This document shows, piece after piece, positions 34,523-43,671 of a DNA stretch of 64,000 bases (position 1 is its first letter; each line of letters opens with the position of its first letter). The notes below the pieces were generated by a model. The model made no database searches and was not told where the DNA came from. It was given only the letters and a program-made list of their open reading frames with translations. Source of the stretch: Helicobacter_D sp964464895 (GTDB lineage: Bacteria; Campylobacterota; Campylobacteria; Campylobacterales; Helicobacteraceae); contig CAYXGY010000001.1 of assembly GCA_964464895.1 (NCBI GenBank), positions 186,001 to 250,000 on the forward strand, given 5' to 3'. Position numbers and translations under genes: made by a program.

Positions 34523-35593
34523 ATGCGTTATCCACTTGACTTTAAAGATGATTTTCCTAATAATTTATTATTTTGGATGGAACGTTTTGTTTATAGCAAA
34601 CTCAATAGCTTATCTAACCACCAAGTTAGAGACAAAAAAGAAATTATTGGTGCTCTCAACAAATTAAGACGTGGAATCGCAGAGATTAAGGATTTGCAAG
34701 AGATTTGCAAACAATGTCGCAATGCTGGCTTGATTGGTATTAACACTTATGTTCAGCCACTTTTAAAACTCTATGAATATTTGACTTATTTGGGGCTTGC
34801 AAGCCTCAAGGAAATAGATGAAGAAATGTTAAAGGAGTTTTTAACTATCCATACGAGCTCGCTTTCAGATGCAACAAAAAAGAATTATCGTATGACACTT
34901 TTGAATTTTTTTAGCTTTATTGATAAGCAAAATGAAGACGATGAAGGTGCTTCGTATAATTTTCGTATTGAACTCAAAAATTGGGGTGGTTTGCGCGGTA
35001 AAAGTGGGCAAAAATTACCCTCTTATATGAATGAAAATGAAGTGCATCGCTTCTTAAATGGAATTGATAGTTTCCCATTCAAACACGAAAATTTAGGTGC
35101 TCGCAATCGCTTGCTACTCAAACTAATCATCTATACTGGGATTCGTGTCAGTGAGGCATTGAATCTCAAGATAAAGGATATGATGCTAGATGGGGAATTT
35201 TTCATCATTCAAGTGCGCGGTAAAGGCAATAAACCACGTGTAGTAATGATAAAGGCAAAAAACATTAATGACGATTTTTCAGGTTGGATAAATTCTCGCC
35301 CTAATGAGGTTCAAGAAGATTTAATCTTTTGCAATCATAAGGGTAAAAAACTCACACAAGCGTATGTCAGTCGCATTGTTGAGCAAGTTTTGCTTACCAA
35401 TGGAATCCGCAAGGAAAAGAATGGTGCGCATATGTTGCGTCATAGTTTCGCTACCCTACTCTATCAAAAAAGTCAGGATTTGGTATTAGTTCAAGAAGCT
35501 CTTGGACACGCTAGTCTTGATACTTCGCGCATTTATACACATTTTGACAAACAAAAACTAAAAAGTACCACAGAAATTATGAATCAGTCGTAA
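34523..35593 (+). CDS. xerH: Tyrosine recombinase XerH
   Basis: A 356-residue site-specific recombinase that resolves chromosome dimers at dif. The N-terminal SAM-like DNA-binding domain (about 1-165) precedes the catalytic domain. Catalytic residues are visible: Arg in TGIRVSEALNLKIKD, the beta-hairpin Lys in RGKGNKPRVV, HMLRHSFATLLYQ (His-x2-Arg), the LGHASLDTSRIYTHFD His and the nucleophile Tyr. The close match to H. pylori XerH (RNAGL-GINTY near the N-terminus, GAHMLRHSFATLLYQ) supports the name. AAGGA precedes ATG 34523. dif-like sites lie directly upstream. Confidence 0.95.
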   Translation: MRYPLDFKDDFPNNLLFWMERFVYSKLNSLSNHQVRDKKEIIGALNKLRRGIAEIKDLQEICKQCRNAGLIGINTYVQPLLKLYEYLTYLGLASLKEIDEEMLKEFLTIHTSSLSDATKKNYRMTLLNFFSFIDKQNEDDEGASYNFRIELKNWGGLRGKSGQKLPSYMNENEVHRFLNGIDSFPFKHENLGARNRLLLKLIIYTGIRVSEALNLKIKDMMLDGEFFIIQVRGKGNKPRVVMIKAKNINDDFSGWINSRPNEVQEDLIFCNHKGKKLTQAYVSRIVEQVLLTNGIRKEKNGAHMLRHSFATLLYQKSQDLVLVQEALGHASLDTSRIYTHFDKQKLKSTTEIMNQS

Positions 35594-35608
35594 AGGAGAA
35601 ATAGAATA

Positions 35609-35989
35609 ATGAACAATGTTACTAGTGAAAAACTAAAGGCAAAACAATATGGAGCTGTGGCTATCATGTTCGCCTTAATTGCTATCATAATGACAGCCAT
35701 TGACATAATATGGGGTGATTGTTTGTTGGGAAGCGAAAGAGATAAAATACCTTTGAGTATTGTCATTTTTTATGTGCGCAATGTTGTGTTGCTTTTTGGA
35801 GTTATAGACCTTGTTTATGCAATCTATCATTTTGTGCTTTGGAATCGGAATGGGCGATTGCTTATGGACGATGATAATAATAGCCTATTTTCCGACTGGA
35901 AAAGCGGAGAACGTTCCCCCCTTAAAATTTCGTTGGTTCTAATGGCTGGAATGGTGGCACTGACAGTGCTATTATTTGTAAAATTTTAA
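35609..35989 (+). CDS. Hypothetical membrane protein downstream of xerH
   Basis: A 126-residue protein with three hydrophobic segments (about 15-35, 52-75 and 104-124) and a polar loop rich in D, N and S between the last two. I recognise no family. ATG 35609 has AAGGAG upstream and lies 15 bases after the xerH stop, so the gene may share its transcript. No neighbour suggests a role. Confidence 0.65.
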   Translation: MNNVTSEKLKAKQYGAVAIMFALIAIIMTAIDIIWGDCLLGSERDKIPLSIVIFYVRNVVLLFGVIDLVYAIYHFVLWNRNGRLLMDDDNNSLFSDWKSGERSPLKISLVLMAGMVALTVLLFVKF

Positions 35990-36098
35990 GGAATAATATT
36001 AAACAAGAATGTAGCGCAGAGCAGTTGCTAAATCTTATCAGCAGGAGCTAGAATTGCAAAATCGTCTCATAGAACTATAATTATAAGAGACAGGAGAG

Positions 36099-37433
36099 AT
36101 GACGATAAAAACGACAATATGTTTCACCATTTTGGTATGCACCCCAATAATAATTTTTGTTTTATTTTTTCGCTTTATGACTCATCAAGAGGTAGAGGAA
36201 CAACTTACCAAGAGATATGGACAGGAATTTATCGTCATCTCATCTAAAAACATCTCTAGCAGTGTTGATATTCCTAGAGTATTGCGTGCGAAAGCTTTTG
36301 TGGTATCTCCCAAAGACAACCCAAAAGCGCAATTCTTAGCATTTAATATAATTGAGGGGGGCTCTAATAACAGCATACCATACATTTCTGACTATTTGCA
36401 AGATACATATTCTCTTGATATTTTTCTTGAGGCATTTCAAGTGCGGGCAGCAAATACCAATATAAAATATACTTTCGACCACACTTACTACACCTATCCA
36501 AAAATCAAATCATTGTCTTCTGGTTTGTATGTGAATATTAAATCAATCTCTTTGGAAAATTTGGAAACAGTGTGTATGGTATTATCCCAAGCCTACATCG
36601 ATACATTTGAAAAAGTCCATATTATGCCCTCTTGGGTATCTATCAAACTTGATATTAGAGAACTTAAAAGGGGCAAAATTAAATCCCGTCCTCTCGTGAT
36701 TCGCTACAATGACTTAAAAGGCTTTGAAACCAATGCTAAGGAGATTCAAAAATATATTTTGGATAGAGTAAGCGAATATCAAGCATTGCTACAACAAATT
36801 AGTAATTTAGATTCCGTGCGAACTCACTTGCTAAAGCAAATGCAGAAGAAATATGGAATAGAATTTACCCTTGTCGGATATGAGAATTTGGAAAATTATA
36901 CCTACATTGGCGAAGTTGCTCCCATAAATGCACTAGAACATATTACAATGGCTCGCCTATCACAAAAAATACCAGAAGATGTCCAAGATGACTATGCTGT
37001 ATATTTTTTCAAAGAAGATATAGAATCCCGTATTTTAGAGTTTTGCAAAGCAAAGAAATATATTTCTGACCAGCACATTACCTTAAAAATGCCATTAACT
37101 GCGCGTATATGGACTGCTGATGATGAATTAGAAAAATTCCTTTCAGAAAGTGGGGCATACATTCAACTAACATTTAAACTTAAAGACAATCTAAATATCA
37201 CAACCTATGCGGAGCAGATTTTAGATTTTCTCCATAGTATAGACCAACTTAACTGCAATTTATTGATTCAAGCAAGAGCAAACAATACAAATATTTTCCA
37301 TTTAGAAGCCAATGTTTTAGGGGATTACGAAGCAAGTCAATATACTCTTGAAATCATTGAAAAATGGATAAAACATCGCCTTATGACAGGCGATATTCCC
37401 AAAAAAAGTAGAATTGATATATCGCGTCAATAG
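36099..37433 (+). CDS. Membrane-anchored protein with two related repeat units, unknown
   Basis: A 444-residue protein with one N-terminal membrane segment (about 5-25). The remainder appears to be two related units. The first has VEEQLTKRYGQEFIVISSKN (32-51), the second LLKQMQKKYGIEFTLVGYEN (244-263), each followed by a mixed alpha/beta stretch of about 160-180 residues. The pattern K-(R/K)-Y-G-x-E-F occurs in both. I know of no named family that fits. GAGAG and a purine-rich stretch precede ATG 36099. The gene converges on folE. The topology suggests that the repeat part is periplasmic, by inference. Confidence 0.7.
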   Translation: MTIKTTICFTILVCTPIIIFVLFFRFMTHQEVEEQLTKRYGQEFIVISSKNISSSVDIPRVLRAKAFVVSPKDNPKAQFLAFNIIEGGSNNSIPYISDYLQDTYSLDIFLEAFQVRAANTNIKYTFDHTYYTYPKIKSLSSGLYVNIKSISLENLETVCMVLSQAYIDTFEKVHIMPSWVSIKLDIRELKRGKIKSRPLVIRYNDLKGFETNAKEIQKYILDRVSEYQALLQQISNLDSVRTHLLKQMQKKYGIEFTLVGYENLENYTYIGEVAPINALEHITMARLSQKIPEDVQDDYAVYFFKEDIESRILEFCKAKKYISDQHITLKMPLTARIWTADDELEKFLSESGAYIQLTFKLKDNLNITTYAEQILDFLHSIDQLNCNLLIQARANNTNIFHLEANVLGDYEASQYTLEIIEKWIKHRLMTGDIPKKSRIDISRQ

Positions 37434-37494
37434 AGGACGCATCAAAGAGGACAAGATTTTAGCAAAATCAAAATAAACTATATTTAGATTTGCC

Positions 37495-38058
37495 TTAGTT
37501 TGCGATATGCCCCATAAACTCTTCTCTTGTCCTATGGTCGCTTTTAAATAATCCACGAATCGCACTTGTAAGCATTAAGCTATTTTGCTTTTCTACACCT
37601 CTCATCACCATACACATATGTTTTGCTTCTGCGACAACCATTACACCTTTGGGCTGCAAAACTTCCATTAATGTGTCCGCAATCTGTGCCGTCATTTTTT
37701 CTTGAATTTGTAGGCGTCTTGAATACACTTCTACCAAGCGAGCTAGTTTTGAGATTCCTACGACTTTAGAATCTGGAATATAACCGATAGAAATTTTGCC
37801 AAAAAAAGGCAATAAATGATGCTCACATACAGAATAAAATTCAATATTTTTTAACACCACCATTTCATCGCAAGCACCCTCAATAAAAACTCTTCCCAAA
37901 ATTTCCTTAGGATTACTCTTATAACCACTATAAAGATATTCCCAGCTTTTTAGCACGCGTTTGGGCGTTTCCAATAAACCCTCTCGCCCCCTATCCTCTC
38001 CAATATAATCAAAAATTTTTCTAATGTTTTCTTCCATCTCATTTGTCTTTTCTTTCAT
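37495..38058 (-). CDS. folE: GTP cyclohydrolase I
   Basis: FolE opens the imidazole ring of GTP to give dihydroneopterin triphosphate, the first step of folate synthesis. The 187-residue protein shows the family motifs SVCEHHLLPFFGKISIGYIP (zinc-binding Cys and His), GISKLARLVEVYSRRLQIQE and VVAEAKHMCMVMRGVEKQNS. It is the last gene of the long minus-strand cluster, nine bases downstream of the htpX-like gene, and converges on the repeat protein. Confidence 0.96.
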   Translation of the reverse strand: MKEKTNEMEENIRKIFDYIGEDRGREGLLETPKRVLKSWEYLYSGYKSNPKEILGRVFIEGACDEMVVLKNIEFYSVCEHHLLPFFGKISIGYIPDSKVVGISKLARLVEVYSRRLQIQEKMTAQIADTLMEVLQPKGVMVVAEAKHMCMVMRGVEKQNSLMLTSAIRGLFKSDHRTREEFMGHIAN

Positions 38059-38067
38059 TATTTTCCT

Positions 38068-38985
38068 TTATTTTTGAAGCAAAGCCTGAATGCGATTCTC
38101 AATGCTTGGGTGTGTGCTAAAGATTTCCTTAGGATTAAAAATATAAAGAGCCGAGCGCGTGGGATTCGTATCTGCTTGTGAAAAATCCGATTGGGCGTAA
38201 TTGCCACTAATTTTTTGTAATGCCCGAATCATAGGTGCATTATCATTCATAAGGTATGCTGCCCCAGAATCCGCCATATATTCGCGAGAACGACTCAAAA
38301 ACATTTGCAATGCAAGAGTTAATAATGGCAAAATAAATTGCAAAATCATTAGAATCGTGCGTGCAGTCTGCGCACCCTTTTGGCGAGCAGGCAAATGCCA
38401 CACCCCATAATTGACCACCAATAGCATAATATTACTTAAGATACCAACCACTAAAGTTAGCCGAATGTCTCCATGCCGAATATGGCTCAATTCGTGCGCC
38501 ACTACTGCTTTTAATTCTTCTCTTGAGAGATTCCGCACAAGAGTAGTTGTAACTGCAATGAGTGAATTTTTTGCCTCCCAACCACTCGCAAAAGCATTCA
38601 TAAAAGGTGCTTCCATTAGAAAAAGTTTAGGACGAAAGGAAAGATTCGCCACTTCTACCAACTCATCTAAAATCTTGCTAAGCTCACGCTCTTGTGCATT
38701 TTCTTCCTTGCCATAAATAATTTCTTTATATTCATTACCGCTAAGCAAAATGCGTTTAAAATTACGAATTGCAAACAAGATGATTAAGGCAGCAATGGCA
38801 GATAATGCAAGAGTAATGATAGGAAAACTCTTAAAAGTCAAAAGTTGATAGAATCCATCACCCAAGCTTGAAGCATCAAGACGCACAATATCTGCAAGCA
38901 ACCCAATCAAAATAAAAATCAAGAGATAAATTGCAATTACACATTTCGTTTTGAATTGATTTTCTTTGATGATTTTATCAAACAT
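38068..38985 (-). CDS. htpX: HtpX-type M48 membrane metalloprotease
   Basis: A 305-residue inner-membrane zinc protease for quality control of membrane proteins. Two membrane segments lie at the N-terminus (about 15-33 and 52-75). The zinc site HExxH is at 164-168 in VVAHELSHIRHGD. Further segments follow at about 175-190 and 215-235, and SRSREYMADSGAAYL supplies the third ligand. The C-terminus has FSTHPSIENRIQALL, typical of HtpX. It lies between truD and folE with short gaps. Confidence 0.9.
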   Translation of the reverse strand: MFDKIIKENQFKTKCVIAIYLLIFILIGLLADIVRLDASSLGDGFYQLLTFKSFPIITLALSAIAALIILFAIRNFKRILLSGNEYKEIIYGKEENAQERELSKILDELVEVANLSFRPKLFLMEAPFMNAFASGWEAKNSLIAVTTTLVRNLSREELKAVVAHELSHIRHGDIRLTLVVGILSNIMLLVVNYGVWHLPARQKGAQTARTILMILQFILPLLTLALQMFLSRSREYMADSGAAYLMNDNAPMIRALQKISGNYAQSDFSQADTNPTRSALYIFNPKEIFSTHPSIENRIQALLQK

Positions 38986-39011
38986 TCGTTTCCTTTGATT
39001 GAATTAAAACA

Positions 39012-40175
39012 TTAAAATGTATCTTCTTCATAGGATTCCAAATCTATGGTTTCCACAATTTCACGATGAGCTATCTCACGCAATAGATTTGTTGCATACG
39101 CACCCTTTGGTAGATAAAATTCTATTTCTCCTTGTGCTTCTTGTTCTTTGTAGTGAAAGCTTAAATTCTCTGGAAAAACCCAAGCATAACGTCTCTGCCC
39201 TACACTTCTAATCCTAGAATCCAAGAATCGTGATTCCAAAAATCCCGCCTCCTCTTCACTCACTTTTGCTTTTGCTCCACTCAAGATTCCTGTAATCGCA
39301 ATTTCTTTGCGCATAAAACGTTCGGATTCTGCAATCAAATTATCCATTTCATTGAGAATAAAATTTTTCCCAAAAGGATAATGGCATAGAGAATCACCCT
39401 TGAGCAACTTAAAGCAATGGAGCTGATTTTTTAACATTTTACAATAAGCTATATCATTAAAATGACAAGGAATCTCATCGCAATGAAGATAAACCCTAAG
39501 AGCTTGATGCAGAGATTCTGGCGCAGTACTTGCAATCAAATGAGAAATGTCAAGACGCAAAGAAAGCCATAGATTAAAAAGATAACTTTGATAAGCACTA
39601 ATAAGAAAGTTTTGCAGTTTTTTATTGCGAATCTTGCGCTTCCCCTCTATGATTTCTAAACCTAATTGGTAATTATTGCCCTCTTTTCCGAAACGTTGAT
39701 AGCCAAAATAATTTGGAATCCCAAATTGTGTAATTTTTTTGCAAACTTCCAAGATTTTTTGTGCATTTAAATGGTCTAGTTTTTTTAAGCGAACAAAGAA
39801 TTTATTACCCTTTAAATGTCCAATCTTAATTTTATTGTTGTGATAAGTTTGATTGAGGATTTTGATTTGAGGGTGGTTGAAAGATTCTATTTTGGATTCT
39901 ATTAAATGTCTTGGCAAACTAATATGCTGAACGCTTAAAGCATTCTTATCTTTTAAACCCGCATAACCTATTTCATTTTCTTTGATGCCAAAAGTCGCAG
40001 AAAGAATCTTTAAGAGCTCAAAAGTTGTGAGGGATTTTTTGCGTACTTTTAGAATTAAATGCGCACCCTCCCCGCTAAAAGGATAAAGAGGCACTTCTTC
40101 AACAACAAAATCACGAGGACTCTGCCTAAAGTGAAAGTGTATGGGAGAGTGTGTATAGGCAAACGAGAGATTCAT
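39012..40175 (-). CDS. truD: tRNA pseudouridine(13) synthase TruD
   Basis: TruD makes pseudouridine at position 13 of tRNA-Glu. The 387-residue protein has PRDFVVEEVPLYPFSGEGAH at the N-terminus and the catalytic YAGLKDKNALSVQHISL with its Asp. It also has FFVRLKK, PNYFGYQRFG and RYAWVFPENL. The start at ATG 40175 (MNLSFAYTHSP) is preferred over an upstream frame extension that would overlap slyD; it lies four bases after the slyD stop. Confidence 0.94.
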   Translation of the reverse strand: MNLSFAYTHSPIHFHFRQSPRDFVVEEVPLYPFSGEGAHLILKVRKKSLTTFELLKILSATFGIKENEIGYAGLKDKNALSVQHISLPRHLIESKIESFNHPQIKILNQTYHNNKIKIGHLKGNKFFVRLKKLDHLNAQKILEVCKKITQFGIPNYFGYQRFGKEGNNYQLGLEIIEGKRKIRNKKLQNFLISAYQSYLFNLWLSLRLDISHLIASTAPESLHQALRVYLHCDEIPCHFNDIAYCKMLKNQLHCFKLLKGDSLCHYPFGKNFILNEMDNLIAESERFMRKEIAITGILSGAKAKVSEEEAGFLESRFLDSRIRSVGQRRYAWVFPENLSFHYKEQEAQGEIEFYLPKGAYATNLLREIAHREIVETIDLESYEEDTF

Positions 40176-40179
40176 CAAT

Positions 40180-40695
40180 CTAGTGGCAACCACAACTGCC
40201 ACAACACCCGCCCCCTTCACCGTGATGATGGTCTTGAGCATGCAAACCACAAGTCAATTCTTTTTCTGTTGCTTCGCGGGAATCCAAAATTGTAACAACA
40301 AAATGCAATTCTTTGCCCGCTAATGGATGATTATAATCTATGATTACTATTTCATCATTGAAATCTTTTACGATGACTTGGGCTGTTTCGCCATTCTCAC
40401 CTTGACCAAACAATGTCATACCTTGTTGCAAATCAATACCAACAAATTGGTCTCGTGGCACTTCTTGCACATAATCAGAAAAGTATTCCCCATAAGCGTT
40501 TGCAGGAGCAACAATAACTTCTTTTTTATCGCCAACAGACATTTGCGCAATGGCTTCCTCTAAACCTTTAATGATTTCACCTGCCCCCATAATAAACTCT
40601 AATGGTTTGCCACCAATATTGGAATCCAAGATATGATCTGTCCCGTTTTCTTTCACTTGATATTCAATGCTAACTACTTGATTATTTTCTATCAT
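40180..40695 (-). CDS. slyD: FKBP-type peptidyl-prolyl isomerase SlyD
   Basis: SlyD is a cytoplasmic prolyl isomerase and chaperone with a metal-binding tail. The 171-residue protein has the FKBP start VVSIEYQVKENGTDHILDSN, the insert-in-flap chaperone region, and NHPLAGKELHFVVTILD. The C-terminus (HAQDHHHGEGGGCCGSCGCH) is rich in His and Cys and fits nickel binding. SlyD delivers nickel to hydrogenase and urease systems in related bacteria. It is followed four bases later by truD and lies 29 bases after cpoB. Confidence 0.95.
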   Translation of the reverse strand: MIENNQVVSIEYQVKENGTDHILDSNIGGKPLEFIMGAGEIIKGLEEAIAQMSVGDKKEVIVAPANAYGEYFSDYVQEVPRDQFVGIDLQQGMTLFGQGENGETAQVIVKDFNDEIVIIDYNHPLAGKELHFVVTILDSREATEKELTCGLHAQDHHHGEGGGCCGSCGCH

Positions 40696-40724
40696 TGATT
40701 TCTCCTAATTAAAATAAAATTTGA

Positions 40725-41786
40725 TTATTTCAAAAGCTTTTTAGCTTCTTTAGCCTCATTGGACTTGGGATAAAGCGAAATCAGTGTTTCTAAAAAACGT
40801 TTCGCATTATCCTTTTCATTGATAGCATTAAATGATTTTGCACTATTTAGCATTAAACGTGGCATATAATCTGCCTTATCATAACGTGTAGCACTAGTTT
40901 TGTAGTAATAAATAGCGTCCTCATAATGTTTCTGGGCAAAAGCGACTTCCCCTAACAAATAATTTCCACGCGCAGGCTTATAATTGCCCTTTATGGCAAA
41001 TTGTAAATATTCTTCAGCAGATTCGTAATTTTTATTTTTGAAAAATTCTTCACCCTCTTTAAAGACTTCGGATAGCTTTTTGTCTTTGAGATTGACTTTA
41101 GGCTTTGCTGGTTCATCTTGTGATTGTTTTGATTGAGATTTTTCTTGTTGCGAAGCATTTACCTCTGCATTGCTTGGTTCTGACGCTTGAGAATTGCTTT
41201 TAGTTAAATTATCCTTATCTGTTGAAATCTCTTGTAAAGGTTGTGTGCCATTGCTTTCTAGGTTTGCAATAACAGCATTGATTTTTGCATTTGTTGCCGC
41301 AGTTTCTTTGGAATCTTTTTGATTGGTAATAGTATCCACGGATTCTGTCGCCACATCTTTTTTTAATGCAGCAATTTGCTCTTTTAAATCATTGATTTCA
41401 TTTTGCATTTGTGTATTTGTTTTTTGAATCAAAGCCCCCAATGCAGAAATGCTATTTTTCAGTTTGTCAATATTTTCATTTTGTAGAGCGAAGTTAGAAT
41501 CCATATGTTTTTTAATTTCTGTCGATGTTGCGTTATTTTCACCTTGAACAGAATCAATTCTACTTGTAAGGTTTTGGATTCTTTGTATCTGTCCCTCAAA
41601 AATACTTTTTAAGCCTTCTTGCGATTCTTCTATCATTTGGACTTTATTAGAAAGATTAAAAAGTTTTTCATTGATGATTTGAGCTTCACTCTTTGGTGGC
41701 GTGCTACCACCAGCATTAAAAGCTGATGGTTCTTGTCCAAGCAATAAACTAGCTACCAATAGACTTGAAACAATTAATTTTTGCAA
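40725..41786 (-). CDS. cpoB: Tol-Pal system protein CpoB (YbgF)
   Basis: A 353-residue periplasmic protein that links the Tol machine to peptidoglycan synthesis during division. It has a signal peptide (SSLLVASLLLGQ), a coiled-coil region (about 35-125), a polar Ser/Gln/Lys linker and C-terminal TPR repeats (SEVFKEGEEFFKNKNYESAE, then AQKHYEDAIYYYKTSATRY and FLETLISLYPKSNEAKEAKK). It directly follows pal (nine-base gap), the standard tol-pal order. The linker is long and low-complexity. Confidence 0.92.
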   Translation of the reverse strand: MQKLIVSSLLVASLLLGQEPSAFNAGGSTPPKSEAQIINEKLFNLSNKVQMIEESQEGLKSIFEGQIQRIQNLTSRIDSVQGENNATSTEIKKHMDSNFALQNENIDKLKNSISALGALIQKTNTQMQNEINDLKEQIAALKKDVATESVDTITNQKDSKETAATNAKINAVIANLESNGTQPLQEISTDKDNLTKSNSQASEPSNAEVNASQQEKSQSKQSQDEPAKPKVNLKDKKLSEVFKEGEEFFKNKNYESAEEYLQFAIKGNYKPARGNYLLGEVAFAQKHYEDAIYYYKTSATRYDKADYMPRLMLNSAKSFNAINEKDNAKRFLETLISLYPKSNEAKEAKKLLK

Positions 41787-41795
41787 TACTAAACC

Positions 41796-42320
41796 TTATG
41801 GCAACATTTTGAAAGTTACTTTTCTGTTTTCAGCCCAGCATTCTCTTGTTTTAGCAGTACAAGTAGGTTTGCTTTCACCGTAGCTTACAAGTATTGTTTT
41901 GCCTTCATCAACACCTTGAGCAACTAATGCGTTTTTCACTGCAACAGCTCTTTTAAGACCTAAAGCATAGTTATACTCATCAGTTCCCCATTCATCAGTA
42001 TTACCCTCTACTCTTACATTTAATGTGCCAGCAGAAATAGAAGTTAAAATTCTCGCGTCTCTTTCCACAACAGGCTGCATATCTGGGCGCACGGTGAATT
42101 GGTCAAAATTAAAGAAAACATTGCGTAAGCCATCTTCTACATAGCCAATTCTTTCCTCAAGATTCACAAAATTATCTCTATTGTAATCATAACCACTTCC
42201 ATCGCTTGTATAATATTTACCACTCTGCATATTTGCATTGGATTCTACACTGCTTTTGTTACTACAACCTGTTACCAATAATGCGGCTGCCAATGAGCCT
42301 AAAACTAGAAATTTTTTCAT
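41796..42320 (-). CDS. pal: Peptidoglycan-associated lipoprotein Pal
   Basis: Pal is an outer-membrane lipoprotein that binds diaminopimelate in peptidoglycan. The 174-residue protein has a signal ending in the lipobox LLVTGC and an OmpA-like domain with NVFFNFDQFTV, VRVEGNTDEWGTDEYNYALG, LKRAVAVKNAL and ILVSYGESKPTC. Two cysteines near the C-terminus (TCTAKTREC) are a variation common in Helicobacter. It has its own promoter upstream (42354-42359) as well as being within the tol cluster. Confidence 0.95.
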   Translation of the reverse strand: MKKFLVLGSLAAALLVTGCSNKSSVESNANMQSGKYYTSDGSGYDYNRDNFVNLEERIGYVEDGLRNVFFNFDQFTVRPDMQPVVERDARILTSISAGTLNVRVEGNTDEWGTDEYNYALGLKRAVAVKNALVAQGVDEGKTILVSYGESKPTCTAKTRECWAENRKVTFKMLP

Positions 42321-42353
42321 TTCTTCTCCCTAAATTTTGATTAAAAATGCGAT

Positions 42354-42359
42354 ATTATA
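42354..42359 (-). promoter_or_regulatory. Putative -10 box of pal
   Basis: On the minus strand GGTATAAT precedes the pal ATG by about 33 bases, within the 72-base gap after tolB, which is wider than the other gaps in the cluster. It suggests extra transcription of pal-cpoB. Confidence 0.5.
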
Positions 42360-42392
42360 CCAGAAAAATATAATTTTGCATAAAAAACTCTT

Positions 42393-43670
42393 TTACCAGT
42401 CCATAGATTGAATTGTGCCACCGCTTAGTGGAAAAAGTAAAGTTTTATTATAGTTTAAACGAATAATGCCAAGTGCGCTTTGATTGCCTTCGTGTTTGAC
42501 ATACATAATCGTTTCACCATCTTTTGAGAAGCGAGGTAGTTGATTCACTCCATTAGCACTCAAACGACGAATAAAATCACTCTTGGTAGAAATCAAATAA
42601 AGATTAAAAGTGTTGCGATTAAACTCATCACTTGTCTCACGACTAGAATAAACTATATAGTTGCCATACGCACTTGCCGCATTATTATTACGCCCATGAT
42701 AGACCATTTGTTCCACTGCTCCACTTACTTCCCCACTTACAGGAATCGCAAAAACATTAGGATAACCTAAGCGGTCAGAAATAAACATCACTCGTTTTTC
42801 ATCTTCTATGAAATTCCCACTTACATCAATACCACTATAATTTGTAAGTTTAGTAACTTTTTTGCTTGGCACATCATAAAGATAAATATCTGCTTGCTCA
42901 CTAGGAGCCATCGTAAGAAGCAGTTTAGTAGAATCACTACTGACATCTGAAGCCACCAACATACCATTGCTTTCTAAAATTTTATGGTTTTGTCCATTCG
43001 TTAAATCAAATTTAAAAAGCGTTGGTCTATCTAAATATTTTGTATAATAAAAAGCATTTTGCGATTCGTTTGCCCATTTAGGAAAAATATTCAATCCCCC
43101 ACCAATGATTTTTTTCTTATAAGTCAAAGTGTAATCACTCATCAAAATTTCACTCTCACCCGGAGTTGTATAATGCGAAAGAATCACCATTCTTTCCATC
43201 CAATCTACCTTAGGGGCTTTGATGTAATCATTAATATCAATTGCCATTTTATGAGCCAAAAAAGGATAGGATTCTACATTGGTGCTTTTATATTCTTTAT
43301 TGAGAGCCAATAAGCCTGTATTTGCATCATAAAGCTGCAATTTTGCTTCTAAGCTTTCCTTTGTTATTTCTGCATTTACACGCGCAATAAGGTCAATTTT
43401 GCTTTTGCGGTATTCATCAAAATTCAGCACCATTGCACTTGAAATAACTTCTGGAGATTCTTGTGTTGCAAAATGCCCCGTTACCTTTAAATCCGCAATC
43501 AGCATTTTAAAGATTCTTTGGCTATATTCTCTTTGTGAATAATCTTTACCTGTATTTTGTACTAAAATATTAGGGAGATTCCCAAACTTTTTCACAACTT
43601 CTAGTGTCGCATCAATTGGTTCTGCTAATGCAAAACTCACACAAAACAACAAAAGATAAAATTTTTTCAT
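42393..43670 (-). CDS. tolB: Tol-Pal system protein TolB
   Basis: TolB is a periplasmic beta-propeller that binds Pal. The 425-residue protein has a signal peptide (MKKFYLLLFCVSFALA), an N-terminal alpha/beta domain (about 20-160) and WD/PD40-like repeats: DVSSDSTKLLLTMAPSEQAD, FIEDEKRVMFISDRLGYPNV and RFSKDGETIMYVKHEGN. It directly follows the tolA-like gene (one base) and precedes pal, the usual order. Confidence 0.94.
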   Translation of the reverse strand: MKKFYLLLFCVSFALAEPIDATLEVVKKFGNLPNILVQNTGKDYSQREYSQRIFKMLIADLKVTGHFATQESPEVISSAMVLNFDEYRKSKIDLIARVNAEITKESLEAKLQLYDANTGLLALNKEYKSTNVESYPFLAHKMAIDINDYIKAPKVDWMERMVILSHYTTPGESEILMSDYTLTYKKKIIGGGLNIFPKWANESQNAFYYTKYLDRPTLFKFDLTNGQNHKILESNGMLVASDVSSDSTKLLLTMAPSEQADIYLYDVPSKKVTKLTNYSGIDVSGNFIEDEKRVMFISDRLGYPNVFAIPVSGEVSGAVEQMVYHGRNNNAASAYGNYIVYSSRETSDEFNRNTFNLYLISTKSDFIRRLSANGVNQLPRFSKDGETIMYVKHEGNQSALGIIRLNYNKTLLFPLSGGTIQSMDW

Positions 43671-43671
43671 C

